Source: Microbotryomycetes sp. JL201 (taxonomy: Eukaryota > Basidiomycota > Microbotryomycetes). From it: a DNA stretch of 64,000 nucleotides. Shown here in pieces: positions 47,084 to 58,918 of the stretch. A program made the position numbers and the translations under genes. The DNA lies in the NCBI GenBank assembly GCA_033819885.1, contig JAQYUZ010000015.1:62001-126000 (forward strand). The letters are read 5' to 3'. Each line of letters opens with the position of its first letter. Positions within the stretch are counted from its first letter, which is position 1. The notes below the pieces were generated by a model that saw only the letters and a program-made list of their open reading frames with translations, did no database searches and was not told where the DNA came from.

Positions 47084-49969
47084 ATGGCAGGCGTACCCAT
47101 TGTACCGACTGACCCCGAGCTCAAACCTCGCTATCGCCAGGCTGCATCGGTGGCAACTATGCAGCCGGCCAAACGTGAGCCTGACTATTGGCGATGGCGG
47201 ATCGAGCTGACGGGTCGAGCTCGCGCAGGCCTCAAACTTGACCCCCAGCTCAAAACTCGCTATTACAAGGCTGCATCGCCACCACCGAGCTTGCAGCGAG
47301 GTGAGTCGCCGAGAACGAGCCTGTGCGCAGCAAGCGGTCTGTGCGACGCGATTGACCTTGACATGACGTCGGCAGAACACGCGAGCCCAGAACGTACAAA
47401 TGCACCGAGTCTTACAGGTGTCGATGATTTACTAGAGGAGCAGCCAGGTGCGTCGAGAATGTTTGCCACTCGCGTCTTTGCGGCGAGCGAGCGCCTATCA
47501 TGTGAAAGTGAGCAATCTGACACCGACTTCAATACATGGCAGCGTCTGATGAAGCACAAGAGTCATGGGAGCCGGTTGACAGCGACGAAGGTAAGTTCGA
47601 GCTCGACTCACTTGCGCGAGACCTGCTCGGCCGCTCATAAAAGAACTTGAGCAGATGTCATGATGTAAAAGTACCACGAAGCAACATTGACAGAGCCAGC
47701 GTTGGAAGTCGAGCTCGTTAACTCGGTCCTGCCGCCCTTGCCGGCTTCTCTGGCCGGCCACGTGCCACCATGCGTCGTCGACGCAAAGGTTCATGACGGT
47801 GCATGCCCGACATTTTCCGAAGCCAAAGTTGCTTGCACAACCTACTTTATGAAGTCCATAAGCGGCAAGCAGCCACTGCCAAGTGCCATAAATCACAAAG
47901 AGCTGCTGAACGCCGGCTTCATCGAACCATGGTACACCGACACAAGCTCAGTCGAGGCCAAAGTGGTGTCGGCTTGTCACAAGGATCGTATGAAGACGAC
48001 GTTCGTCCGACAGAATCCAGTAAGCGTACAGGTAGCTCTACGCTCAGAGTTGACAAGAGAGCTCGAATTGCAGACCTCGCCAGACAGCGGGACCATCATT
48101 GCACTCGTTGCAAATCTACTCAATAAACGCGGCGACCGAGTGCTGTGGTCCGTATATCGCATCACAAAAGAATTTATCGAAAAAGTATTTCTGTCGCCGT
48201 TGTTGCGACCATTCTTTGTTCGGCAAGTTGTTTCGTCTGCAACGGAAGGCTATGAGATCTGACTCGTATCGCCTCAGTCGTCTTTCTTCGTCCGCCGTCG
48301 GCATACATTTTGTGCTGCCTCGAGATCAGGCAAAAGTCGTTGCCCTGCTCCAGCTCGCAGAGGCACTGCACCAGGTACCGTAGCATGCCGGCTTGAACGG
48401 GTCTTTTCTGACATGCATTCACTTTCCTAGGGACAGAACGCGGTCGCGGCGGCTATGCACGGCGTCCAGTCTTTTAATCAAGAACCATTGCTCACGTAGT
48501 CTATTCTCGACTCAACATCGCCGCTGCTGAAGCATCACAGCAAAGATATTGTTGTATCCGACTTTGAGCACCAAGCTCTGTACTCGATCGCGACTTCCGG
48601 CAACGCATCAGTTGTCGGAATGGGTCTTAATGTCTTGTCCACCAAAGGACACCCGATTCAGATGTCTACAGAGTCGGCAAGTCTGATGCCGCTGCCTGTC
48701 AATTGCGCGACAGCGGCAGAGCTACTCCACGATCTGGACGCCGAGTGGGCTGACAAGGTGACCGCCGGCGTTCTGCTGCGGCAGGCCGACATCGTCGAGC
48801 CCGAGGACGAATTGGTCAAAGAGGCGATGAGAATATCGCGACTGCATTTCGCCAAGTATATGCGCCAGATGGCCAATGCTCACCGGTCAAGGGGCGCGAA
48901 CGTGTCCAGTCGCCAGGCGATCGCGCCAAGGGCAGGGTTCGATGGCCCAAAATTCCTGCAACCGGCTCAACTAGAGTCGGTCAAGGCCGGCGCGCTTAGA
49001 ACACCTCATCCAGATCAAGATCAGGCAGCCATCGAAGCCGCCCTTCAAGCTGACCTCGAGCTACCACCGGTGGGCTCAAGGGCGAGGGTGGCGTGCCTGT
49101 CCTGTGGCCGGTGAGTCGGACTTTTGAAACAAAGAGTCATTGCCTCGATTTACGCTTTCGAACAGGATCTTTGAGAGTACGCTGCGGGAGGGTCCTGAGA
49201 GGGCCGGGCGGGCGACAAGGGTTACGACCCATACGACCCCGCTTCCAACCTCAGCCTGTCGCCGCACGTTATCGCTCGGTTCGTCGGCCGTCTTCGTCGA
49301 AGGCTGGACAGATGAGCAGCTACAGGCCCAATTCAAGGTGTGCCTCGCTTAACGATTGTGACCGTTGCGTCTGGGTACGACGCACTGTCACTGAATCCTT
49401 ACGTCTACAGCATTCGAAAACCAATTTGGGTGATGCTGTGTCGTACGACCTGATCCTCAAATGGCTCGATGCATTGCCCGAGGATCGCGTCTTGGTCGGC
49501 GAGGAAGGTCAGTGACGTAACAACTTTTGGATGATGCACATGCTCATGCCTTAGCGGTCAGCTATCACAAACTCTCTCCGCTGCTTTCTGAACAGCTTTC
49601 AGGAGCATCCGCAGTACACCACGCTAGCGCGACAAGCTTTGACGTGGCAACACCTGTCATCTTGCCTGTCAAACAGGCTAGGTCCCGACGTCTACATTGG
49701 CAACGCTCGCTCGGGATGTGAGTGAACTTTGTGCCCGATCCCCATTGCTTTTCATGACTGAAGAAACAAGACAAACAGACAACATTCTTGGTGCAAGTAT
49801 TCATCCCGACCGAAAGCAGACGGTCAACAGACTCCGAGCGCGCGGTTTGGGCCCAAAAAGATCGCTTGGATTGAACGATGAAACTCTGACACCAGCCGGC
49901 GGGAAGCTCGAGCTAGCGCAAGGGGAGAGCTCACCTGGAAGCAGCGACCGAGGCCCAGGAACAGAGTGA
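47084..49969 (+). CDS. Long member of an unrecognised multi-exon gene family (copy 3)
   Basis: Function not recognised. ATG 47084 in good context (ACCATGG) opens MAGVPIVPTDPELKPRYRQA, with an internal repeat DPELKPRYRQAAS / DPQLKTRYYKAAS. Exon 1 ends at 47590. Exon 2 begins at 47672 (YHEATLTEPALEVELVNSVL). The map from about 48000 to 48560 is unsure: AKVVALLQLAEALHQ ends at 48374 and GQNAVAAAMHGVQSFNQ starts at 48431, and an in-frame TAG near 48500 needs another intron or marks a break. Next come SKDIVVSDFEHQALYSIATS, VGMGLNVLSTKGHPIQ, WADKVTAGVLLRQADIVEPE and GSRARVACLSCGR (a C-x2-C pair) to 49110. Downstream exons are 49166-49337, 49411-49507, 49562-49717 and 49779-49969, ending SSPGSSDRGPGTE. 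Differences from copy 1 in the last two exons fall mostly at third codon positions, so the frames are real. Confidence 0.55.
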
Positions 49970-51805
49970 CGCTGAAGTTTACGATACTGCATATTGCAGA
50001 TGAGGTTGATCGCTGATAATAGGTGGCATTGAATCATGAGTACTGTGATTCTGCAAACATTTGTAGCTTCGAGGGTCCAGCGACGGTTTCTGAACTTGGA
50101 CTCACATCAAAGAGTGCGGCTGTGAAGTGCTTTCTGAGAGTCGAGACACTTGGTTTGGAATTTTTTTTCAATGGACATCGCAAGTTGCAAACACAAGTCC
50201 GCGGACGTGACTGCCGTTTTTTGGCCGCTGTGATAACCAAGATAATCCTGTAAAAATATCCTTCAGCCAGCTTGGATATGAAGCTGAATCCAAGACTGTG
50301 TACGACCTTCTTCCGTGTTTCGGCGTTCGGCGCCGCCTCGACCTTGGCCCCTTCTCGACGCCGTTTCTCTACCGCGGTTACGGAATGATGGAGCAAGGTG
50401 GTAGCGAAGACTAGGGTTTTGCAAAACACTTCTTTGGAATACTTACCTTGTCTCCGGTATACTTCCTCACGAATGAAGTGTGCCCTTGGAGGACACTTCG
50501 CATAGCACGGCGACCCACTTTGACCGACGGAGTGACCTCCTCGCGCGTTGGCCCCTGGTCGGCGCAAGGACGAAATATTTGGGTGCGCCATGGGCCGGCT
50601 TTCGAGCTGGACCTGGCGGCTTTCGTTTTTGCTTTCTTTTTGTTTGTATCGCGTTGTCAATATTCCTTCTCTAGTCAGGTCGCGAGACGAATCGAGGTAT
50701 GCAACGACGCGCGGGGCGCGGGGGACTTCCGCCGATCGAAGTTATGCGACGTTTGTGCCAACGTCGGGTGTACCATCACAATGCGCTCTCACTAATCTCC
50801 AACCTCTGCAGATTGGCTGATGGCTTGTCGCATCGGCTTTCGGCGACGGGCAGCCTTACACCTCATATCCCGCGAGCTCCATACAAAGCCACGTTTAGAG
50901 CCTGCCATGAGTGGACCGTGAGAATTTTGGCAAGCACAGAGACAGAGAGCTTGTCCCTCGCAACTTGTGCCACTGCTCGCTCGGCTACTCGCCGCCGTCG
51001 AGTACAGACTTGCATATCCTCCAACACCGACCGCAAACGGCGTACTGTGCCATTGATCCCTCTAGCCACGCATCAGTTGCTGGCATGGACAAATTCAATT
51101 TTTTCACCCAAGTGCCCTCCTCGAACATCTGGAGCTCGCGGCTGTTTTCGACTTAGGACGTTCCGTTGCCACAGCGTGAGGTGAGATCTTGTGTTTTCCA
51201 CGCGTATCAGCGACGGGATCTGAATCGTAAAACACGACAGTGCTCGTCAAGGGTCAATCAGACTATTCGGCTTCCACCCGGTAATGCTAGCATCAAGGCG
51301 GGCTCAAAACAGGAATGTGGACAGGCGGCTGCAATCGACAACAGTGGTACTATCATCTTTCACGGGCTCATGCGAGGACTACACACTCATGTGGCGTATC
51401 CCCGGATTTCGTCGCCACTGTGTCACATGTACGCGGAACAGCCAACAAACAGGCCTTGGCCACCGAGCTGAATTGCCTCAAAAATGGGCGGCGTGTGTGA
51501 CAGCCCGTGCGAGCACGTCATAGACATAGGACGTCTCTCGGCACACGGGCCACGGGCCTTTGTGTGGCGGTGGGCCCGCTCGAAGTATTGAAATTTTTCT
51601 GCCTTTGCCTTGCGATTCATCTTCCGGCCCAACTCAAAGCTTGTCTGATCAATACTACTAGGGGCGCACACCCAAAGGTCACAGACGTGTCGTGACCCTC
51701 GACAGCACAGGAAGGTGGCAAAACACGTGCATTGCGCTCCAACTGCTCGGGAAACCAATCACATCCAGGCACAGTTCCGTATCAGGAGATAGAATAGTCC
51801 TACTA
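49970..51805. other. Gene-poor stretch, nothing supported
   Basis: 1.8 kb with open frames on both strands (for example 50034-50660 minus, 50699-51184 plus) but no recognisable motif, splice pattern or repeat relation. It may be degraded sequence flanking the accessory island, plus the 3' flank of the GH15 gene. Confidence 0.45.
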
Positions 51806-54552
51806 CTACGATCGACGCCGTCTGATAGCCCGATCAACGTTGAAGCACGTCGAGATGAGCGAAACGTGCGAAAACGCCTGGGGAAAGTTGCCTAATGGCT
51901 CGCCACCCTTGCTGATTTCCTCGGACAGCAAGTTGACGTGGTTGCTGTAGCCTAGAATACGAACTCCTCTTCAGTCAGTCGTCGGGTGCCAGCTCGAAAG
52001 AAACTCACCGATGAAGTCTTCGAGCATGCCAACGCTTTGCGCGAGCAACGCCTGGTCAAACTCCCCCGCCCTCGAGAGCGCTTCGATCAACCACAGTGTG
52101 ACCATGGTGAAGGCCCCCTCTTCGCCGCCCCCTGTGCCGTCGTCAACCTTGTTGGTGTCGTAGCGATAGACTAGGTTGTTCTCGGTGAGGCCGCCGCGTT
52201 CTCGAGATTCAAGAATTTGCTTGATCGTCGACAGGAAGCGAGGGTCATTGGCAGAAGTAAAGAAGCATAGCGGCATGATTAGTACAGCGCTGTCGAGCAC
52301 ATCATTGTGCTCGTAGCTCTGCAAATTGACAGTAAGCGAAGTTCGTACAAACGAAAGGCGAGACTCGCCTGTGCGAAAAAGCCCAGCTCGCGGTTGAAGC
52401 CTCGCTCTTGAACTTCTTCGTAAATTGCGTCGCGCACTTGGTACCACCGCATTCGGTTTGGACACGGCAAAGATCGCTTATCGGCAAGCCTCAGCCCGCG
52501 ATCAACCGCGACCCTGAAAAGACTTATTCAGCATAGCGCGCAAGGCAAAATTGCAACCTTACCAGCACATGACCTTTAGATGCAGAGTCAGGACCGACGT
52601 GAACACGAGCAATAAGGGCAAAACTCACCTTCGAGTACAAAAAGTTTTGCTTTTCGCCTCGCACTTCCCAGATGCTCAGGTCTGGTTGGCTCCATTTGTC
52701 GCAAACAAAGTCGACAATTGACCTCACTTGGAGCCAAGTGTCATATCCAACTGCAAGGGGGCTTTAGACGCGTTCGATCGAGAACGGGCCCAACTTACGC
52801 GGCTTTGAAAGCTTTTGCGCGAGGTAAACTGCCGAGCACATCAGCGACCCGCACAAAAGCCGCACGGTGGTACTCACTGGCGTCCATGAGCTCTCCGTAA
52901 ATGTCGAGCTGCAAGTGATCGGCAGCTCCATTACCGATCCTGACGGGCTTTTGGCCTTTGTGGCCGTCGAGATGGGGCAGCTCGAGCTCGGGAATTTCTT
53001 TGCCGCCGTGGATGGTATACCTGCGATCGTTGCATTAGTTGCGCCCACAAGCTCTTGAGAGCACCTACATAATCTGCAATCCGCCGTCCTCATTGCGATT
53101 ATTGAGCAAGCTCGAGAGCCAATCGACGTATTCTGACAGCAGGCGTCAGATAAGCGCGGCGAGAAGAGGCAATACTCACGATCTGCTTCTTCTGTAAAAC
53201 CGAGCCGCAAGAGTGCGTACACGGAAAAAGCCGAGTCTCGCAACCAGCTGTACCGGTAGTCCCAGTTTCTGCAGGAACGCGTAAGCTTGAGCCACCCGTA
53301 CTCTGCAGCAAGCGCACCTGCCGGCTCCGTGCAAATCTTCTGGGAGCGAGAACGTAGGCGCAGCCACGATGGCACCAGTCGGCGCGAATGTCAACAGCTG
53401 GAGGCGCGGCGGTCAGTCAATGAGCGCTCGACACCTCTAATAGGCGTGCGTGCCTTGAGACATAGAGCAGAGCGAACAACGGCCTCTCGCCATCTGCCGT
53501 TGTACGAGCACTGTGAGACCCATTTAATCCAGTACGTGGTCGTGTCTTGAAACAGTTTGTTCAATAGCTTGCAGCTCAGTGGTGGATCCTGATCCGTCGT
53601 TGCCCGGTTTTCGCCCCGAACGCCCGAGTAGTCGGGTGCAGCTTCGGACTCGTTGGCGACGCCGCTCGTCGTCGGCTTGGGCGGCTCTCTCAAGACAAAC
53701 GTCACGGTCTGGCCTTCCTCGAGCGTGAAGGTTGACGTGACGCCGAGTCCTTTGTGTCCTCGCTCGCTCAAGTCTAGTAGCTCGAGTTTGACGTCTGGCA
53801 CGTGATCTCGATGGCCATTGGACGCCGCAAATCTTAGGTCCAAGTCGACATGCTCGGAGCATGTGAAACGAGCCGACTTGAGGTCATCGCTGATGTCGGT
53901 TGTGTGGCCGGACCGCGCATAGTTGAACGCCGGTGCGCACTCCATCGAGAACGTTAGCGAGCCTCTGATGACGGTGACGTGCCTGACGAGCCAGGGTAAA
54001 AAGTCCTTCGAGTCGCGATGTGAAGGCAACGGCATAAAATCGTCAATCTGACCCACGCCTGCCTCGCTGAGAAACTTTGTGGCGACAATGTTGGTCGAGG
54101 GCAGGTACTGCTGCTTCGAAGTCGTTGGCGTCGTCGGTCTCAATGAAAAATGTCCACCGTGATTCTTGTCCAGGATGCGAGCAAACACGCTGCAGACCAC
54201 AGCTTGGGGGTCAATATGGATCGCAATCTGACGGACGCCAAGCTCGGTCAAGATCTTGGGGCTCACGAAGGCGAGTCAAAATGCGGCAGGCACAGTTGTG
54301 CGACTGTACCCGAGATCGAGATTAAAGCTGCCGTCCGCATGTTGCCTATCAATGCATGGTCCTGTGTCCCGCAAGTGGTCAGCGCCAGGCCGAGCCGAAG
54401 GTGGAGCACCGCCTGCCAAGCTCGACTGACGTGGAGATCGGTGTATCCAGACGGATACAGGTCGCCTGAACAGTTCAATGAAACACTCAGTCGGGTGCAC
54501 GAGCTGCTCGACGATGGTGCTCACCTCCAGTCCGGTTCGGTTTGACGACCAT
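51806..54552 (-). CDS. Glycoside hydrolase family 15 enzyme (glucoamylase/trehalase-like, bacterial-type architecture)
   Basis: Predicted glucan or trehalose hydrolase with an N-terminal beta domain and (alpha/alpha)6 catalytic domain. Motifs in order: [20 protein letters not shown] with [10 protein letters not shown] joining [58 protein letters not shown] with [44 protein letters not shown] (with the putative acidic residue in [11 protein letters not shown]) and a last exon [20 protein letters not shown]; stop at 51806. About ten introns. No signal peptide is seen at the likely start ATG 54552 (MVVKPNRTG), so it may be intracellular, but the join of that first exon to the next is uncertain. 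The layout matches GH15 proteins of the trehalase-like group rather than secreted fungal glucoamylase with a starch-binding domain. Confidence 0.85.
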
Positions 54553-54748
54553 GACGTCAAACGAGCGCACGCGAGAGTGTACGTGTGTGTCAGAGTAAGC
54601 TGGGTCAGCTCAAGAGTGTTACTGATGCTGTTTGCGCGCGCCGACGAGCTAAGTACGACGCAGAGGACGACGATTAGCTTACGCGCGGATTTCAATCGCA
54701 GCGAGTTCCGCAGCGCTGCTCTTCCGCTCTTGCACCGCACTAGACCAC

Positions 54749-55716
54749 ATGCCGTCCGTCACGAAACGTACATACGAGCAACGAGCACAGGCTCACCCCG
54801 TTGCCGTCGGCCGCGCCTTGCTTGAATGCATTGCGCGCAAGCGCACAAACTTGTGCGTCTCGGTCGATGTAACCACAAAGGCCAGCCTGCTTAGGATCGC
54901 AAACGCGGCAGGACCTCACTGCTGCTGTATCAAGGTCGGCCCATGCCTGCTCTGGCGCTCAACTACAGAGTACGCCCCGCTAAACCCTTTGCCCCCGCGC
55001 AGACGCACATTGACATTGTATCGGACTTTGATGACGACCTCGTTGCCCGACTGCAAGCATTGGCAAAACAACATGATTTCTTGATCTGGGAGGACCGCAA
55101 GTTTGCCGACATTGGTCCGTCACGGCTTGTGTAGAGCGCGTGCTTGCAAGCGCTCACTCTGCACTCTGCACTGGCAGGCAATACGGTCAAGCTACAATAC
55201 TCGTCCGGCGTGTACAAGATTGCGTCTTGGGCACATCTCACGAACGCGCATCCGATTCCAGGAGATGGAATCGTGACAGGTCTCGGAGCCGTGGGCAAGC
55301 CTTTGGACAGAGGCTTGCTCTTGCTCGCAGAGATGAGCTCGGCAGGCAACTTGGCAACGGGAGCGTACACGGCACAGACTGTCGCTATGGCAAGAAGGCA
55401 TCCCGACTTTGTAATGGGTTTCGTCGCCATGCACCGCGTCGACGAGGACGCAGAGACGAGCGGTGGCGTCCAGGCTGGCGAGGGCGCAGACTTTGTCATC
55501 ATGACGCCGGGCGTCGGCCTCGACTCGAAAGGAGACGGCATGGGTCAGCAATACAGAACACCGGACGAGGTCATCAACCAGAGCGGGTGCGATGTGATCA
55601 TTGTTGGCAGGGGCATCTACGGCAGTGGCGAGGGCAATCCTGATGCAGAGATCCAGGCACAGTGCGTCCGGTACAAAGAAGCCGGTTGGAAAGCCTACGA
55701 GGACCGCTTGTTGTAA
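54749..55716 (+). CDS. URA3: Orotidine-5'-phosphate decarboxylase
   Basis: Last step of de novo UMP synthesis. Three exons: ATG 54749 ([20 protein letters not shown]) with [15 protein letters not shown] to [25 protein letters not shown] to the active-site block WEDRKFADI; and [20 protein letters not shown] to the stop at 55716. Splicing restores [12 protein letters not shown] and [12 protein letters not shown], carrying the Lys-Asp-Lys-Asp catalytic tetrad. The phosphate loop is [13 protein letters not shown]. Full length. It diverges from the GH15 gene (about 200 bp) and converges on the TRAIP-like gene (99 bp). Confidence 0.97.
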
Positions 55717-55815
55717 TACATAGACGCGAACAGCGTCGTGTGAATGCGCACAGCCAGAAACAAAGACAACAACAGATGCTCGACTACGACAAGCTCAAAT
55801 CAGATCCGAGCAGCG

Positions 55816-57669
55816 TCACCGCTTGCTGTAGACTTTCAATTTGCCTCGAGGACCGGTCTCGGACAAACCGGACGCAAAATTGGGCATGTGACGATCCGAT
55901 CGCTGCTTGGACAGCTTGTCCTTGGCGCGATTATGTCTTTCGCCGGCGACGCTTGTCGACGCAGAAAGTGTCGGCAGTATGTCTTCGTCTTCCACCATCA
56001 CGCGGGAGCTAGACGCCGAGTCCGTGCACTGCAACGTGCGTCGGGCCAAAGTTTTGACCACAGGCACGACATCCTCGTCATCCGACACTAAATCAATGTC
56101 GTATAGGCTCTTTTTGGCAGCCACAGGCGCCACAGTCGCGGCGTTGCGAACCCTGAAAGGCATCCTCTCGGGTGAGAGGTCCAGGTTGGTCATGGTACCA
56201 ATCTTTCGAGCCCCTGGAGATTTCACGAGGCGCGTCTTTTTTATCCGTGGACGATCTTCGTCTTCCTCCGACTCGCTGTCATCGTCCGAAACGGCCTGTT
56301 TCCTAGCTTTGAGCTTGTCGTATTTAGATCGCAGCTTGCCGTACTGGACGAAGACACTTGTCAGCAAGGAAGCAAGTTTCACGCGAGACAGCTCAAGTCT
56401 TACCTTCATCGTCCAGCTCGCATTTGCCGACCGAATGCGGGCGAGTTCATCACGCGACTTTTGCATCTCATCTTCGGCGCCCTTGCGAGCAGCCAAGGCG
56501 ACAGCCAGCTGCTCCTGCGCCCTGTCAATTTCTTCTTTCGCTTGATCACGAGCTTTCACCACTGCCTTTCGCGCGCTCAGCTCGATCTTGTCGTTCGCGG
56601 CCCGGGCTCTGTGATGTGAAGGCATGAGGGACAAGCGGCATCGAAGCCTAGCGATCTCGCTCACTCATCAACTCACCGCATCAAGTCGTCTTTGATCCCG
56701 TTTAGCTCGGCTTGTAGCTGTTCGCGCTTGCGCTCCCCGTCCTGCCCTGCATCTCTGATCTTTGCTTCGAGCCTTCGGATTGCCTCGTCGTGTTTCAATT
56801 GGGTTTCGTGAAGGCTGTTTTCGAGCATCGACTTTTCCATATCGACGCCTTCGAGTAGCTCTTGCAGCTGCTGCGCGGTCTCCCTTGCGTGTGCGAGCTC
56901 ACCGCGAACACGATCTAGCGCGGTTCGAAAGGGTTCGATAATTTCATTCATTTCCGGGTCCAGGTCGCTGTCGTCGTCTTCCAAATCCCAGACACGGTTC
57001 TGCAGCTCTCGAGCACGCGTTTCTGCCTCGTGCAGATCGGCCTGGGCATCCTCCGCTTGCTTTCGCCACGTCCGAGCTTGTCTCGCGGCGAGCTGCGCCT
57101 CTCTGAGCTCACGCCTCAAGCGCTGAATTTCAGTTACGTCCCTACGCGCGGTCGCAGGAAGCTCGCCTCCGTCTTCATTTTCTGAGACTTCTTCTTCGCT
57201 GTCTCCGGCTGTCACGAAAGTAGAACGTGCCGCTCGTGCAGGTCGTTCAAGACGCGCAACCGGGTCTGACCACTGGCTAGACTGCATTGGGTCGCTGTAG
57301 ACGTCCTTCTCGAAGTACAACTTGATGAATCCTGCGTGTGGACTGCGACGCTTTGACTGATCGTTCTTGACAGACACGTGCTGTGGCGGGCACCGTAGCG
57401 GGCATTGCATAATCCCTGGACCTGGATTGGAGGTCTTCATCCATTCTTTCATGCAGCTCTGGAGGGGTCACTGTCACTGTCGAGCTCGAGAAACCAGGCG
57501 CGTCGTTGCACGCGGCGTCGCGACGCGTCGATGAAGCAAAACCGTAGGTACTCACGACGTGGTACACATGTCCACACAGCAGAGCACACCAGTCTGACGC
57601 TACTGTGCCTGGTGGGTCTTGCGGGGATACGGACGAGGTGCAGAAGCAATTGACTGCAGCCTTGACCAT
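55816..57669 (-). CDS. RING-finger coiled-coil protein, TRAIP-like E3 ubiquitin ligase
   Basis: N-terminal RING-like module: from ATG 57669 NCFCTSSVSP, then WCALLCGHVYHV joined across an intron (about 57446-57555) to SCMKEWMKTSNPGPGIMQCP and LRCPPQHVSVKNDQS. This gives a CGHVYH..C..CPxxC pattern followed by FIKLYFEKD, the place where TRAIP has INKLFFD. The first Cys pair is C-x-C rather than C-x2-C, so an upstream exon or a variant RING is possible. Long coiled coils follow (LRRELREAQLAARQARTWRK, ETAQQLQELLEGVDMEKSML, KARDQAKEEIDRAQEQLAVA), then an acidic-basic tail (DDDSESEEDEDRPRIKK) ending GPRGKLKVYSKR at 55816. In TRAIP the ligase acts on the replisome at DNA crosslinks and in mitosis; role here is by analogy. 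Confidence 0.68.
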
Positions 57670-57831
57670 TGCGGAAGCTCGACCTTGCTACGCCAGCGGA
57701 CGCCAGGAAGTGCGACGTGTAGCTCAATTCAGAGTGCTTGTGCTCGGTCGAGCTGCGTTGAGCGTGGTGAGATGGTGTGAACGGAGAGAGCGAGCGCTTT
57801 GGCCTCCGAGCATTCGGTCCAGTTTTGAGCC

Positions 57832-58918
57832 ATGTCGTCACCCGTGGACCCAGCTCAAGGCCAACAGCAATCCTCAACCAAACAGAAAGAGCAACCAAAG
57901 CCAGCTAGATCTGCCCGCGGCCGACCGACAGACGACCCCGACGTCAGACACTCGAAAACGCTCTCGTATATTCTTCGGCATGGCGCAGCGAAAGAGGGTC
58001 TGACACTCAGGCCTGATGGATTCGTCAAAGTGTCTGACCTGGTACGACAAGCTGTCAGTCAGCCCAAGGCAACGCTCTGACAAGCTTCGTCTGGCAGCTC
58101 AAAAGACCAAAGTTGAAAGGATGCGATATGGATACTCTCGAGAGAATAGTCAGAGACAATGCCAAGCAACGATTCACCATGCGTGCGGAGCCAACAGGCC
58201 CTGATGGCGCAGACGAGCTGTGGATCCGGGCGAACCAAGGACATTCGGTTCAGGTGAGTCCATGCAAGCGTGCTCCCCACAAAAGCTGAAGTGCTTGGTT
58301 CCACAGGTAGATTCGCTCGACTTGCAGCAGGTGCAGTCGGCAGACGAAATCCCGGTCATGGTCCATGGCACGTCATTCAAGCTGTGGCCTCAGATCTGTG
58401 AGTTGAAGCCTCTTCTGGAAGAGATCCGTAGCTCATCAGTGTGTTTAGCTCAAGAAGGCATCAAGGTCATGGGTCGGAACCATGTTCATTGCGCGACTGG
58501 TCTATTCGGAGACGACAACGTCAAGAGTGGCGAGTCCCGACCCTCACTCGAGGTCTATTGCCATTGCTGACCTTTGCTACAGGAATGCGAGCAAATTGCG
58601 ACCTGTTCGTGTACCTCGACGGCCGTTCGATGCTGGCAGGTGAGCATTCCGAAATGCCGGCCCGTTTCGGTGCCGAGCTGAGAATCGCGCAAGCCGCACA
58701 TCGTTTGCATTTTTGCTGATGTCCGCTTTGGACACCTGTGCACCGGACGCAACTGTTCTGCCTTGACAGACTCGATTCAAATTTTCAGATCGGCAAACGG
58801 GGTCCTCCTCACGGCTGGAAAAGACGGCGTTGTGGCCCCGAAATATTTTGCACGGGCCATGCGGAGATCCAAAGACGGTTCATCGGAGGATGTCCTTGCC
58901 GATGTGGTTCCCCAATAA
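57832..58918 (+). CDS. TPT1: tRNA 2'-phosphotransferase
   Basis: Removes the 2'-phosphate left at the tRNA splice junction, using NAD+. From ATG 57832 (MSSPVDPAQGQQQ) the core begins RHSKTLSYILRHGAAKEGLT and GFVKVSDLVRQA. An intron follows (GTCAGT...CTGGCAG, about 58051-58093), then LKGCDMDTLERIVRDNAKQR, DELWIRANQGHSVQ, VDSLDLQQVQ, VMVHGTSFKLWPQI, KVMGRNHVHCATGLFGDD, GMRANCDLFVYLDGRSML and ANGVLLTAGKDGVVAPKYF, ending VLADVVPQ at 58918. The conserved Arg-His-Arg pattern of the family (RHSKTLSYILRH, RANQGH) is kept. Six or so introns. Divergent from the TRAIP-like gene (162 bp). Confidence 0.93.

Noticed and set aside
43500-49969. Reading the repeat island as a retroelement
   Set aside because: Copies keep introns and splice sites, no long terminal direct repeats, reverse transcriptase or integrase motifs were seen, and orientation changes suggest segmental DNA duplication.
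50034-50660. A 208-codon open frame on the minus strand
   Set aside because: No recognisable motif, no splice pattern and composition like noncoding flank; it overlaps equally open frames on the other strand.
50699-51184. A 161-codon open frame on the plus strand
   Set aside because: Arg/Ser/Cys-rich random-like translation with no family resemblance; not supported by neighbours.
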